Shown here: one piece after another, positions 1-5,463 of the stretch
How the letters are laid out: each line of letters opens with the position of its first letter
Position numbering within the stretch: position 1 is the first letter of the stretch
NCBI GenBank assembly: GCA_003512805.1
Contig: DOOK01000423.1
Location: 1-5,842, forward strand
DNA: 5,842 nucleotides
Source: Erwinia sp.
Lineage (GTDB): Bacteria; Pseudomonadota; Gammaproteobacteria; Enterobacterales; Enterobacteriaceae
Reading direction: 5' to 3'
Notes under the pieces: generated by a model
What the model saw: only the letters and a program-made list of their open reading frames with translations
The model's database searches: none
Told to the model about the DNA's origin: nothing
Program-made: the position numbers and the translations under genes

Positions 1-130
1 CAGCCGCTATGGCGGTATCGGGCTGGGGCTGAGTATCGTCAGCCGTATTGCTCAGCTGCATAAGGCGCAGTTTTTTCTCGAAAACCGGCGGCAGGCTTCA
101 GGCTGCCGGGCTTCGGTAAAATTTACCTGA
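1..130 (+). CDS. pmrB: PmrB/BasS-type sensor histidine kinase, C-terminal end only
   Basis: This is the 3' end of a gene that enters from the left edge; its frame starts at base 2 and stops with TGA at 128-130, leaving 42 codons. The visible residues begin [16 protein letters not shown], which contains the glycine-rich G2 box (GIGLGLSIV) of the HATPase_c ATP-binding domain, followed by the final beta strand. The segment [21 protein letters not shown] matches what I remember of E. coli BasS/PmrB better than QseC, PhoQ or EnvZ. PmrB is the inner-membrane sensor of ferric iron, aluminium and low pH that phosphorylates PmrA, the activator of lipid A modification genes. The neighbouring pmrR gene with its PmrA box supports this choice. 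That it is a histidine kinase is near certain; that it is PmrB is likely but rests on 42 residues and the context. Confidence 0.85.
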   Translation, partial: SRYGGIGLGLSIVSRIAQLHKAQFFLENRRQASGCRASVKFT

Positions 131-137
131 CCACGGC

Positions 138-236
138 TCAGGCGGAGAACCAAATCCGCAGAAAAGCTAAAACGACAAGGCCGCTGAAAATCACGGCGGT
201 ATATTCACTTATCGGGCGGACGCGTGGCTGTTTCAT
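138..236 (-). CDS. pmrR: PmrR-like small membrane peptide, LpxT inhibitor
   Basis: This is a 32-codon gene. The ATG is at 236-234, the TGA ends at 138, and a strong Shine-Dalgarno AGGAG (247-243) lies six bases before the start. The peptide starts MKQPRVRPISEY, with a basic head, then forms one hydrophobic segment over residues 12-30 ending VVLAFLRIWF, with only Ser-Ala after it. From memory, E. coli/Salmonella PmrR is about 29 residues and shares MK-x-RV, a serine and threonine before the helix, FS-x-LVV, and FL-x-IWF near the end. In Salmonella, PmrR is induced by PmrA and binds LpxT in the inner membrane, blocking extra phosphorylation of lipid A and so feeding back on PmrB activation. The perfect PmrA box upstream and the convergent pmrB end 7 bases away both support the call. 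The match was made by eye. Confidence 0.83.
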   Translation of the reverse strand: MKQPRVRPISEYTAVIFSGLVVLAFLRIWFSA

Positions 237-242
237 GGTGCT

Positions 243-264
243 CTCCTCTGGATGGTAAGAGGAG
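243..264 (-). promoter_or_regulatory. Inverted repeat enclosing the pmrR Shine-Dalgarno
   Basis: On the minus strand, CTCCTCT (264-258) and AGAGGAG (249-243) form perfect 7-bp arms around an 8-base loop, TACCATCC. The right arm is the pmrR ribosome binding site, so an RNA carrying both arms would hide it in a hairpin. Whether that RNA exists depends on the transcription start. A PmrA-type promoter with the box over the -35 region would place the start near 245-255, inside the repeat, leaving only part of the stem in the transcript. It may therefore be an RNA switch, used only by longer transcripts, or chance. Confidence 0.45.
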
Positions 265-278
265 TTTCCTGTAAGAAT

Positions 279-295
279 ATTAAGGCAACATTAAG
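279..295 (-). promoter_or_regulatory. PmrA box upstream of pmrR
   Basis: Read on the minus strand, the DNA is CTTAAT (295-290), GTTGC (289-285), CTTAAT (284-279). This is a perfect tandem repeat with a 5-base spacer and an 11-base period, matching the known PmrA/BasR binding motif YTTAAK-N5-YTTAAK seen at pmrC/eptA and pbgP/arn promoters. The half nearest the gene ends 42 bases before the pmrR ATG, a position expected for an activator site overlapping the -35 region. A possible -10 is TACCAT (257-252), four of six matches, but it is not well spaced and I do not rely on it. Confidence 0.85.
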
Positions 296-299
296 GCCA

Positions 300-529
300 C
301 GCTGAACCGCTCGTCCTTTTCGGTTTCTTGCTGACGGTACCTCACTGCCGCACGGAAAATGCCGCTTATAAAGCCCTCCTGTCGCGTTTATTTCTTGTCC
401 TGTTTCTTATGCTCTGAAGCCAGTACGACATAAAGTGACGTCGGCACCAGGCTGCCGCTGCGCCAGTTCAGCTTCAATATGCGCTCAATAAGAATGCAAC
501 TTAAGCCTCATCACAAGGTTAATAAACAC
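300..529. other. Intergenic stretch without a supported gene; weak minus-strand micro-ORFs
   Basis: No gene here is convincing. On the minus strand an open frame runs from after a TGA at 510-508 to a TAA at 390-388. A TTG at 477-475 could start 29 residues (beginning MKLNWRSGSL and ending KKQDKK), preceded only by a weak GAG. Just past that stop is an excellent Shine-Dalgarno, AGGAGG (380-375), but five bases later the codon is ATA (369-367), not ATG. The frame then stays open for 29 residues to a TAA at 282-280, within the PmrA box. This could be one or two decayed small genes or chance. I recognise neither peptide. Confidence 0.3.
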
Positions 530-563
530 ACAAAAAGTTACTTTTTGTATAAGCTTTTCTTAT
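530..563. repeat. Two adjacent AT-rich inverted repeats
   Basis: ACAAAAAGT (530-538) and ACTTTTTGT (540-548) form perfect 9-bp arms around a single T. They are followed directly by ATAAG (549-553) and CTTAT (559-563) around five bases. The first has the form of an operator for a dimeric regulator rather than a terminator: it is AT-rich, has no loop large enough for a stable RNA hairpin, and lies more than 350 bases upstream of tsx. No known motif is recognised. Confidence 0.45.
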
Positions 564-628
564 GCCTCAGATGAAAATGCAGAGAGCCGCACAACGCCTC
601 CGCCACACTATTTACCGCCTGAAACGGA

Positions 629-644
629 AAGCAAACGTTTACTT
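629..644. promoter_or_regulatory. PurR operator in the tsx upstream region
   Basis: The 16 bases AAGCAAACGTTTACTT match every fixed position of the PurR consensus ANGCAANCGNTTNCNT. PurR is the LacI-family repressor of purine synthesis and uptake genes, active with hypoxanthine or guanine. The site lies about 100 bases upstream of the putative tsx -35 element, so it would act by looping or on another promoter. A purine-responsive control of a nucleoside channel makes biological sense. Other LacI-family proteins bind similar CG-centred palindromes, so the exact regulator is an inference. Confidence 0.62.
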
Positions 645-703
645 GCGGGCAAATTCTCTTTTCCGGCCAGACAAGCAGCAGACAGCTTAAGTTCCGCGCA
701 TTA

Positions 704-719
704 CGTGAGCTGCATCACA
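704..719. promoter_or_regulatory. CRP-cAMP binding site for tsx
   Basis: CGTGA (704-708), six bases, then TCACA (715-719) matches nine of ten positions of TGTGA-N6-TCACA. The centre at 711.5 would be at -71.5 for a start at 783, a permitted class I activation distance. E. coli tsx is CRP-activated and CytR-repressed, so a CRP site is expected. A second, half-conserved site (TGTGA at 756-760, poor right half) is centred 52 bases downstream, close to the 53-base spacing of the CRP pair at E. coli deoP2. Confidence 0.7.
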
Positions 720-733
720 CTTTAATTAAAGTG
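718..733. promoter_or_regulatory. 16-bp perfect palindrome, candidate repressor operator
   Basis: CACTTTAATTAAAGTG is identical to its own reverse complement over all 16 bases. It overlaps the right half of the CRP site and ends 14 bases before the TTGACA element. Its length and AATT core resemble the E. coli DeoR operator TGTTAGAATTCTAACA, and DeoR regulates tsx in E. coli, but the outer bases differ. The placement suits a repressor competing with CRP; the protein is unknown. Confidence 0.5.
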
Positions 734-747
734 AAATGAAACAGAGT

Positions 748-776
748 TTGACAACTGTGAGCGATATCTATTTCCT
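748..776 (+). promoter_or_regulatory. Putative tsx promoter
   Basis: A perfect -35 hexamer TTGACA lies at 748-753. The -10 region at 17-bp spacing (771-776, TTTCCT) is poor, which is usual for a CRP-dependent promoter. The start would be near 783, giving a leader of roughly 137 bases before the tsx ATG. The start site is an estimate. Confidence 0.45.
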
Positions 777-919
777 AAAGCGCGGATGACGGCACACTTT
801 TTCCGACATTTGATACGGGCGCTTTCGGCACTGAAACCGCCTCTGTTCCGTTCCGGATAACAACAGATAAGACCATCGCGCGGGCTGCAGAAAATGGTCG
901 ATAAGCATGTGGTAATATA

Positions 920-1786
920 ATGAAATATAAATCTCTGATGGCGGGTGCCGTAATGGCGCTTTCATACAGTACCGTTTCGTTTGCTGCCCCCGAGCAGCCG
1001 CAGTACGTTTCCGACTGGTGGCACCAAAGCGTTAACGTGGTGGGCAGCTACCACACCCGTTTCGGGCCGCAGTTTAACAACGATGTTTATCTGGAATATG
1101 AAGCCTTCGCCAAAAAAGACTGGTTCGATTTTTACGGTTATCTGGATCTGACCAACTTCTTCGGTGCCGGTAACTCAAACGCCAACGGCATTTTCGACCA
1201 CGGCTCGCCGATGTTTATGGAGATCGAACCGCGCTTCTCTATCGACAAGCTGACCAATACCGATCTGAGCATCGGGCCGGTAAAAGAGTGGTATTTCGCC
1301 AATAACTATATCTACGATATGGGCCATAACAGCGACAACCGCCAGAACACGTGGTATATGGGCCTCGGCACCGATATCGACACCCACACGCCGGTCAACC
1401 TGTCGCTGAACGTTTACGCCAAATACCAGTGGGAAAACTACGGCGCGGCTAACGAAAACAGCTGGGATGGCTACCGTTTCAAGGTGAAGTACTTTGTGCC
1501 GCTGACGTCGCTGTGGGGCGGCAACCTGAGCTATATCGGCTTTACCAACTTTGACTGGGGTTCCGACCTGCGTGATAAGAGCGACGCCTCACGCACCAGC
1601 AACTCCATCGCTTCCAGCCATGTGCTGTCGCTGGTTTACGATCACTGGCACTACTCCGTTGTCGCGCGTTACTTCCACAACGGCGGTCAGTGGGCTGACG
1701 GGCAGGATCTGAACTTCGGCACGGGGAATTTTGAAGTGAAATCCACCGGCTGGGGCTACTATCTGGTCGCTGGCTATAACTTCTGA
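920..1786 (+). CDS. tsx: Nucleoside-specific outer membrane channel Tsx
   Basis: Tsx is a monomeric 12-stranded beta-barrel in the outer membrane that lets nucleosides and deoxynucleosides through; in E. coli it is also the receptor for phage T6 and colicin K. The 288-residue protein has a signal peptide with probable cleavage after Ala22 (VSFA-AP). It carries family blocks [20 protein letters not shown] (31-50), [17 protein letters not shown] (101-117), [13 protein letters not shown] (123-135) and [11 protein letters not shown] (241-251). It ends in the aromatic strand YLVAGYNF, whose final Phe is the BAM signal. E. coli Tsx is 294 residues by memory; the deficit is in one loop near 216-229. 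The ATG at 920 gives a proper signal peptide, though its ribosome site is weak (GTGG/GGT about seven bases upstream). The upstream CRP, PurR-like and palindromic sites fit catabolite and nucleoside control. Confidence 0.97.
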   Translation: MKYKSLMAGAVMALSYSTVSFAAPEQPQYVSDWWHQSVNVVGSYHTRFGPQFNNDVYLEYEAFAKKDWFDFYGYLDLTNFFGAGNSNANGIFDHGSPMFMEIEPRFSIDKLTNTDLSIGPVKEWYFANNYIYDMGHNSDNRQNTWYMGLGTDIDTHTPVNLSLNVYAKYQWENYGAANENSWDGYRFKVKYFVPLTSLWGGNLSYIGFTNFDWGSDLRDKSDASRTSNSIASSHVLSLVYDHWHYSVVARYFHNGGQWADGQDLNFGTGNFEVKSTGWGYYLVAGYNF

Positions 1787-1803
1787 TCCGCCATATTTCC
1801 TCA

Positions 1804-1840
1804 ACCGCCAGCCTTTTCCCTCGCTGGCGGTGCTTTTCCC
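1804..1840 (+). terminator. Rho-independent terminator of tsx
   Basis: ACCGCCAGC (1804-1812) and GCTGGCGGT (1823-1831) form a perfect 9-bp GC-rich stem with a 10-base loop. GCTTTTCCCC follows, giving a short run of four T. It starts 17 bases after the tsx stop and separates tsx from speG, so the two are probably not a simple operon. Confidence 0.78.
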
Positions 1841-1854
1841 CTCGCGGCAAAACC

Positions 1855-1860
1855 TATACT
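1855..1860 (+). promoter_or_regulatory. Possible -10 element of speG
   Basis: TATACT matches five of six positions of the sigma-70 -10 consensus and lies 37 bases before the speG ATG, just after the tsx terminator. No good -35 is seen at 16-18 bp; the region there is GCTTTTCC. The placement is right but the evidence is thin. Confidence 0.35.
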
Positions 1861-1897
1861 CTTTCAGGCGATGTTTTTTCCCTACAAAGGATAATGT

Positions 1898-2455
1898 ATG
1901 CCTGCCGAACACCCGGTTAAATTACGCCCGCTGGAGCGTGAAGATCTGCATTTTGTCCATCAGTTGGACAACAACGCCAGCGTGATGCGCTACTGGTTTG
2001 AAGAGCCTTACGAAGCTTTCGTTGAGCTATCCGATCTCTATGACAAACATATTCACGATCAGAGCGAACGCCGTTTTGTCGTGGAGTTTGAGGAAGATAA
2101 GGTGGGTCTGGTGGAGCTGGTTGAAATCAACCATATTCATCGTCGCGCGGAGTTTCAGATTATTATCGCGCCCGGCCATCAGGGCAAAGGCCTCGCCAGC
2201 AAAGCCGCGCTTCTGGCGATGGAATATGGCTTCTCCGTCCTTAATCTTTACAAACTCTATTTAATTGTCGATAAAGAGAATAAAAAGGCGATCCATATTT
2301 ACACCAAGCTCGGATTTGAAATTGAAGGCGAGCTGATCCACGAATTCTTTATTAACGGCGAGTATCGCAACACCATCCGTATGTGTATTTTCCAGCATCA
2401 GTACCTGGCTAAGCACAAGTCGGCGCATACGATGGTCAAACCGACGGCGCAGTAA
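1898..2455 (+). CDS. speG: Spermidine N-acetyltransferase SpeG
   Basis: SpeG is a cytoplasmic GNAT-family enzyme that transfers acetyl from acetyl-CoA to spermidine (and spermine), removing toxic excess polyamine. The 185-residue protein is colinear with the E. coli enzyme (186 residues by memory). It has the N-terminal [10 protein letters not shown] block and the acidic [12 protein letters not shown] segment (30-41) that lines the allosteric polyamine site in this dodecameric family. It also has the acetyl-CoA pyrophosphate loop QGKGLA (95-100) and the late IHIYTKLGF block with the catalytic Tyr135. It ends in KPTAQ. The ATG follows AAGGA with a 7-base gap. No key residue is missing. It stands downstream of the tsx terminator and converges with a lipoprotein gene, so it is probably transcribed alone. 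Confidence 0.97.
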   Translation: MPAEHPVKLRPLEREDLHFVHQLDNNASVMRYWFEEPYEAFVELSDLYDKHIHDQSERRFVVEFEEDKVGLVELVEINHIHRRAEFQIIIAPGHQGKGLASKAALLAMEYGFSVLNLYKLYLIVDKENKKAIHIYTKLGFEIEGELIHEFFINGEYRNTIRMCIFQHQYLAKHKSAHTMVKPTAQ

Positions 2456-2464
2456 GCCCGACCA

Positions 2465-2493
2465 GGCGTCCCGCTTCTCTGACGCGGGACGCC
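2465..2493. terminator. Hairpin between convergent speG and lipoprotein gene
   Basis: GGCGTCCCGC (2465-2474) and GCGGGACGCC (2484-2493) form a perfect 10-bp, very GC-rich stem around 9 bases. It sits in the 48-base gap between two convergent stop codons, where a two-way terminator is expected. There is no real T-run on either side, so it may work with Rho or mainly protect the 3' ends. Confidence 0.65.
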
Positions 2494-2503
2494 CTGTTGG
2501 GGA

Positions 2504-2923
2504 TCAGCTGCGTGCGCCGACAGGATGCATGATAATCCGGGCTGGCGGTTCTTCGATGTGATACATGCCGCCGTTGAACGGATCGACCAGCAGCCAGCCC
2601 GGGAAGCCGCCAAGCGGAATATTCCCCAGCAGATACCAGAGGTTAGCCTTTTCGTTAAGCGGGAGCGTTTGTGGCACGTAGCCCGGCTGCTCCAGCATCA
2701 GCATAAATTTCTTTTTGCCAAAGTAGTTGCCGTCGGATTTTGCCAGCGTCACGGTCTTTGGCGTATAGCCTTCCGCTACCGCCCTGCCGGTTTCATCCTG
2801 CACGACAAATTTTGCCCCTTGCGGCCAGCTCTGGATGCTCACATCCTGGGTTTGATCGCCCACGATAGTGGCACATCCGCCGAGCAGCCACGCCGAAACC
2901 AGCACCGGTAAAATACGTTTCAT
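2504..2923 (-). CDS. Putative lipoprotein with PEGA-like region, function unknown
   Basis: This 139-residue protein starts MKRILPVLVSAWLLGGC: a short basic head, a hydrophobic core and a lipobox LGGC with the lipidated Cys at 17. Residue +2 is Ala, so outer-membrane sorting is expected. The mature part has a PEGA-like pattern: WPQGAKFVVQD (33-43), GYTPKTVTL (52-60), then FMLMLEQPGYVPQTLPL (73-89), resembling small beta-rich surface domains. It ends with a glycine-rich NIPLGGFPGWLLVDPFNGGM (101-120), a tail I associate with unnamed enterobacterial and phage lipoproteins. I do not recognise a named gene and claim no function. AGGA lies six bases before the ATG. It faces speG and lies downstream of mmuM on the same strand, but a hairpin at 2969-2997 separates it from the operon. 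Lipoprotein status is well supported. Confidence 0.88.
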   Translation of the reverse strand: MKRILPVLVSAWLLGGCATIVGDQTQDVSIQSWPQGAKFVVQDETGRAVAEGYTPKTVTLAKSDGNYFGKKKFMLMLEQPGYVPQTLPLNEKANLWYLLGNIPLGGFPGWLLVDPFNGGMYHIEEPPARIIMHPVGARS

Positions 2924-2968
2924 AAGCTTTCCTGCCAGGTTAAATAGTGAGAATAGTTGGGCGCAGCG

Positions 2969-2997
2969 AATAACGCCCGGCGACCGCGGGCGTTATT
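2969..2997 (-). terminator. Hairpin terminator after mmuM
   Basis: AATAACGCCCG (2969-2979) and CGGGCGTTATT (2987-2997) form a perfect 11-bp stem with a 7-base loop. It begins 20 bases past the mmuM stop. The stem is flanked by its own A- and T-rich ends (AATAA/TTATT) but no further T-run follows on the minus strand. It most likely ends mmuPM transcription and insulates the lipoprotein gene. Confidence 0.65.
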
Positions 2998-3016
2998 GTG
3001 CAAAGCTCTGAAGGTA

Positions 3017-3943
3017 TTATCGGCAGCGTTGGGCGATAGCTTTAATATCGGCGGGCGTGGTGCGGCAACAGCCGCCAATCAGTCTGGCTCCGGCGGCCTG
3101 CCACTCGGCAAGGTTATCCGCCAGCGTGCAGGTTGAAGCATCGCTGTGCCAGCTTTTACTGACGGCATCATACTGCTCGCCGGAGTTCGGATAGACCACC
3201 AGCGGCTTTTCGCTCAGCGCGGAGAAAACGTTTAGCGCCGCCGTGACTTTATCCAGCGCGATACAGTTGATGCCCAGCGCTACCGCCTGCGGTTGCGCAT
3301 CCAGGAAGGCAATAACGTCGGCCAAAGGCGTGCCGTCGCTAAGATGGTCGCTGTCGCGCAGCGTAAATGAGAACCAGGCCGGCGTGGCGGGAAACTCCGC
3401 CAGTAGAGCGACCAGCGCTCTGATCTCGGCAAAGGAAGGCAGCGTTTCACAGGCCAGTATATCGACTCCGGCTGCAACCAGCGCCCGCACGCGCGGCCGA
3501 TGGAAGGCCATCATCTCCGCCTCTGGCAGCGCATAATCGCCGCGGTATTCAGACCCATCAGCCAGGAAGGCGCCATAAGGTCCTACGGAACCAGCAACCA
3601 GCAGCGGCCCGGCCTGCGGCGCATCCGCCAAATAGTCCTCGCGGGCCTTTACGGCCAGCGCCACGCTTCTGGCTATCAGCGCCAGCGACGCTGTTTCATC
3701 CAGTCCGCGCTGCGCGAAACCCTGTGGCGTCGCCTGATAGCTGGCGGTGATCGCGACCTGCGCACCGGCTTTAAAATAGTCATAATGCACCTGATAAATC
3801 AGTTCAGGATTTTCAATCAGCACCTTTGCAGACCACAGCGCGTCGCTCAGGTCACACCCGCGCGCTTCCAGTTCGGTGGCCATCGCACCATCCAGTACCA
3901 GGCCAGCGGCCACCTGCTGTTTAACGGCATCAATCGACAACAT
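3017..3943 (-). CDS. mmuM: Homocysteine S-methyltransferase MmuM
   Basis: MmuM transfers a methyl group from S-methylmethionine (or S-adenosylmethionine) to homocysteine, yielding methionine; it is cytoplasmic, zinc-dependent and needs no cobalamin. The 308-residue protein is a single homocysteine-binding TIM barrel close to the E. coli length (310 by memory). Visible family blocks are [14 protein letters not shown] (17-30), [12 protein letters not shown] (65-76), [20 protein letters not shown] (116-135), HRPRV (148-152) and ACETLPSF (164-171). The zinc ligands are Cys227 in GINCIAL and the Cys292-Cys293 pair in GGCCRTTP. The N-terminus is a little different from and shorter than E. coli's. 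The ATG at 3943 has AAGGAG seven bases upstream, a strong site inside the mmuP coding end. The two genes overlap by 14 bases in different frames, implying one operon and probably coupled translation. Confidence 0.96.
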   Translation of the reverse strand: MLSIDAVKQQVAAGLVLDGAMATELEARGCDLSDALWSAKVLIENPELIYQVHYDYFKAGAQVAITASYQATPQGFAQRGLDETASLALIARSVALAVKAREDYLADAPQAGPLLVAGSVGPYGAFLADGSEYRGDYALPEAEMMAFHRPRVRALVAAGVDILACETLPSFAEIRALVALLAEFPATPAWFSFTLRDSDHLSDGTPLADVIAFLDAQPQAVALGINCIALDKVTAALNVFSALSEKPLVVYPNSGEQYDAVSKSWHSDASTCTLADNLAEWQAAGARLIGGCCRTTPADIKAIAQRCR

Positions 3944-5348
3944 GTGAGGTCTCCTTTGCCTGCTCGCGTTTTTGCAGCAGCTGAGTTAAGTAGTAAGCGC
4001 CGTAACAAACAGCGATAAAAGGCAGCCCGCAGTATAGCGCGATGCGCTGCTCGGGATCGAAAGCCAGGCCGACGCAGGCCAGCAGGCAGAGTATAAAGCC
4101 CAGCACGGGCGTCAACGGATACCATGGCGCGCGGTATTTCAAGTCGGCAAGCGGTTTGCCGGCGCGCAGGTGCGCTCGCCGGAAGAAAAAGTGTGCGGCG
4201 CAAATACTTAGCCAGACGGCCACCACGGCAAAGCCAGAGATGGCGGAAAGCGCCACGAATACCGTATCCGGCGCGATTACGCTGGAGAACAGCGCCAGCA
4301 CCCCACCCAGCATACTGACCGAAATAGCCGTTAGCGGAATACCGCGGCGGGTCAGACGGGCAAAGCAGCGCGGCAGCGTTTTCTGATTGGAGAGCGACCA
4401 GAGCATACGGCCAGAGGCGTACAGGCCGGAGTTAGCCGCCGACAGAATAGCGGTCAGGATAACAAAGTTAAAAATATCGGCCGCATAAGGGATCCCGATC
4501 TTTTCAAACACCAGCACAAACGGGCTTTTCACAATGCCAGCCTGATCCATCGGGATGAGTGCGGCCAGAATCAGAACGGTACCGATAAAGAAAATGATCA
4601 GGCGCGCAACCGTAGTGCGTATCGCCAGCGGCAGGACCTTGTGTGGATTTTCCGTCTCGCCTGCCGCGATACCGATAAGCTCGGTACCGGAGAAAGCAAA
4701 GTTTACCGCTACCATGGTCATCAGGATCGGCAGTACGCCGTGCGGTAGCCAGCCGTGCGCGGTCAGATTATGGAAGAAAGGCGCGCTGCTGCCGTCTTTC
4801 AGCGGGATAAAACCGAACATCGCACCGGCCCCAAGCACGATAAACGCCAGAATGGTAATGACTTTGATCAGCGAAAACCAGAATTCCCCCTCGGCAAAGA
4901 AGCGAGAAGAAATCACGTTAAGCAGGAAGATGAGCGCGCAGAACAGCAGGCACCAGAGCCAGACCGGCGACTGAGGAAACCAGTACTGCATACAGAAACC
5001 GGCGGCCGTCAGGCTTGATCCCAGCGCCACGGTCCAGGTCAGCCAGTAAAGCCAGGCCACGGTGTAGCCGGTAGCCGGGCTGAGGTAGCGCGCGGCATAC
5101 ACGTGAAACGCTCCGGTTTCGGGCATCGCAACGGAAAGCTCACCCAGGCTGAGCATCACCAGATACACCACCAGCGCGCCAATCAGATAGGCCAGCAGCG
5201 TACCCGCCGCACCGGTAGTGGAAATAATATAGCCGGTGTTAAAAAACAGGCCGGTACCGATTACGCCGCCAAGCGAAAGCATCACCAGATGGCGCGCTTT
5301 CATGCTGCGTTTGAATTGTTGCGTATTGTCCTGCTGAGTTTGCTGCAT
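3930..5348 (-). CDS. mmuP: S-methylmethionine permease MmuP
   Basis: MmuP is an inner-membrane amino acid permease of the AAT family (APC superfamily), driven by the ion gradient, that imports S-methylmethionine for MmuM. The 472 residues show the family signature [16 protein letters not shown] in helix 1 (26-41), [17 protein letters not shown] (69-85), [18 protein letters not shown] (218-235) and [18 protein letters not shown] (303-320). I count about twelve hydrophobic helices, with a cytoplasmic N-terminus and a charged tail. It follows E. coli MmuP (467 residues by memory) almost throughout, which separates it from GabP, ProY or AnsP. The start at 5348 fits the family's glutamine-rich head (MQQTQQ), although its ribosome site (GGA about seven bases upstream) is weak. 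Met boxes and a promoter lie just upstream, so methionine should repress it. Confidence 0.96.
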   Translation of the reverse strand: MQQTQQDNTQQFKRSMKARHLVMLSLGGVIGTGLFFNTGYIISTTGAAGTLLAYLIGALVVYLVMLSLGELSVAMPETGAFHVYAARYLSPATGYTVAWLYWLTWTVALGSSLTAAGFCMQYWFPQSPVWLWCLLFCALIFLLNVISSRFFAEGEFWFSLIKVITILAFIVLGAGAMFGFIPLKDGSSAPFFHNLTAHGWLPHGVLPILMTMVAVNFAFSGTELIGIAAGETENPHKVLPLAIRTTVARLIIFFIGTVLILAALIPMDQAGIVKSPFVLVFEKIGIPYAADIFNFVILTAILSAANSGLYASGRMLWSLSNQKTLPRCFARLTRRGIPLTAISVSMLGGVLALFSSVIAPDTVFVALSAISGFAVVAVWLSICAAHFFFRRAHLRAGKPLADLKYRAPWYPLTPVLGFILCLLACVGLAFDPEQRIALYCGLPFIAVCYGAYYLTQLLQKREQAKETSHVVD

Positions 5349-5354
5349 GCTGTC

Positions 5355-5378
5355 ATCCGTATAGACGTCTAAACTTCT
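5355..5378. promoter_or_regulatory. MetJ operator (met boxes) of mmuPM
   Basis: AGACGTCT at 5363-5370 is the exact 8-bp met box. It is flanked without gap by ATCCGTAT (5355-5362, five of eight matches) and AAACTTCT (5371-5378, six of eight), making three tandem boxes. MetJ with S-adenosylmethionine binds two or more adjacent boxes cooperatively. The array lies between the predicted transcription start and the mmuP ATG, so binding would block transcription. mmuPM is a known MetJ target in E. coli. Confidence 0.82.
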
Positions 5379-5384
5379 ACATAG

Positions 5385-5401
5385 CCAGGTGTTATACCTG
5401 G
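5385..5401. repeat. Inverted repeat over the mmuP -10 element
   Basis: CCAGGT (5385-5390) and ACCTGG (5396-5401) are perfect 6-bp arms around GTTAT. The predicted -10 TATAAC of mmuP lies inside it. It directly adjoins the met boxes but does not itself match one. It could be an operator for a second regulator or chance. Confidence 0.4.
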
Positions 5402-5419
5402 TCTGTGACGGTAATGCAA
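5391..5419 (-). promoter_or_regulatory. Predicted sigma-70 promoter of mmuPM
   Basis: On the minus strand, TTGCAT (5419-5414) and TATAAC (5396-5391) are separated by 17 bases. The -10 matches five of six and the -35 three of six positions. The start would be near 5384, leaving a leader of about 36 bases that contains the met boxes. Confidence 0.55.
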
Positions 5420-5463
5420 CGTCAGCAAACGTAAAGCAGCGCTTTCAGGCCAGCGATCGGCAC

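Noticed and set aside
562..690. A 42-codon plus-strand frame beginning MPQMKMQ, rich in Arg and Lys.
   Set aside because: It has no ribosome site, arginine-heavy composition typical of chance frames, and it runs through the PurR box and intergenic DNA. Nothing recognisable in the peptide.
866..905. GACCAT/ATGGTC arms (871-876, 894-899) flanked by repeated GATAAG in the tsx leader.
   Set aside because: A 6-bp stem with a 17-base loop is too weak to claim a riboswitch or attenuator; no conserved element recognised.
907..915. A two-codon frame ATG TGG TAA just before the tsx start.
   Set aside because: It could in theory affect tsx translation, but such triplets are common by chance and there is no ribosome site for it.
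916..921. A perfect TATAAT overlapping the tsx start codon.
   Set aside because: Transcription from it would begin inside the signal peptide codons, and no -35 element is found at 16-18 bp.
1804..2493. The tsx-speG pair as an operon.
   Set aside because: A good Rho-independent terminator and a separate -10-like element lie between them, and their functions are unrelated.
3500..4018. A long open frame on the plus strand opposite mmuM and the mmuP end (172 codons), and similar ones opposite tsx and mmuP.
   Set aside because: They are antisense shadows of confidently identified genes, with no ribosome sites and no family resemblance.
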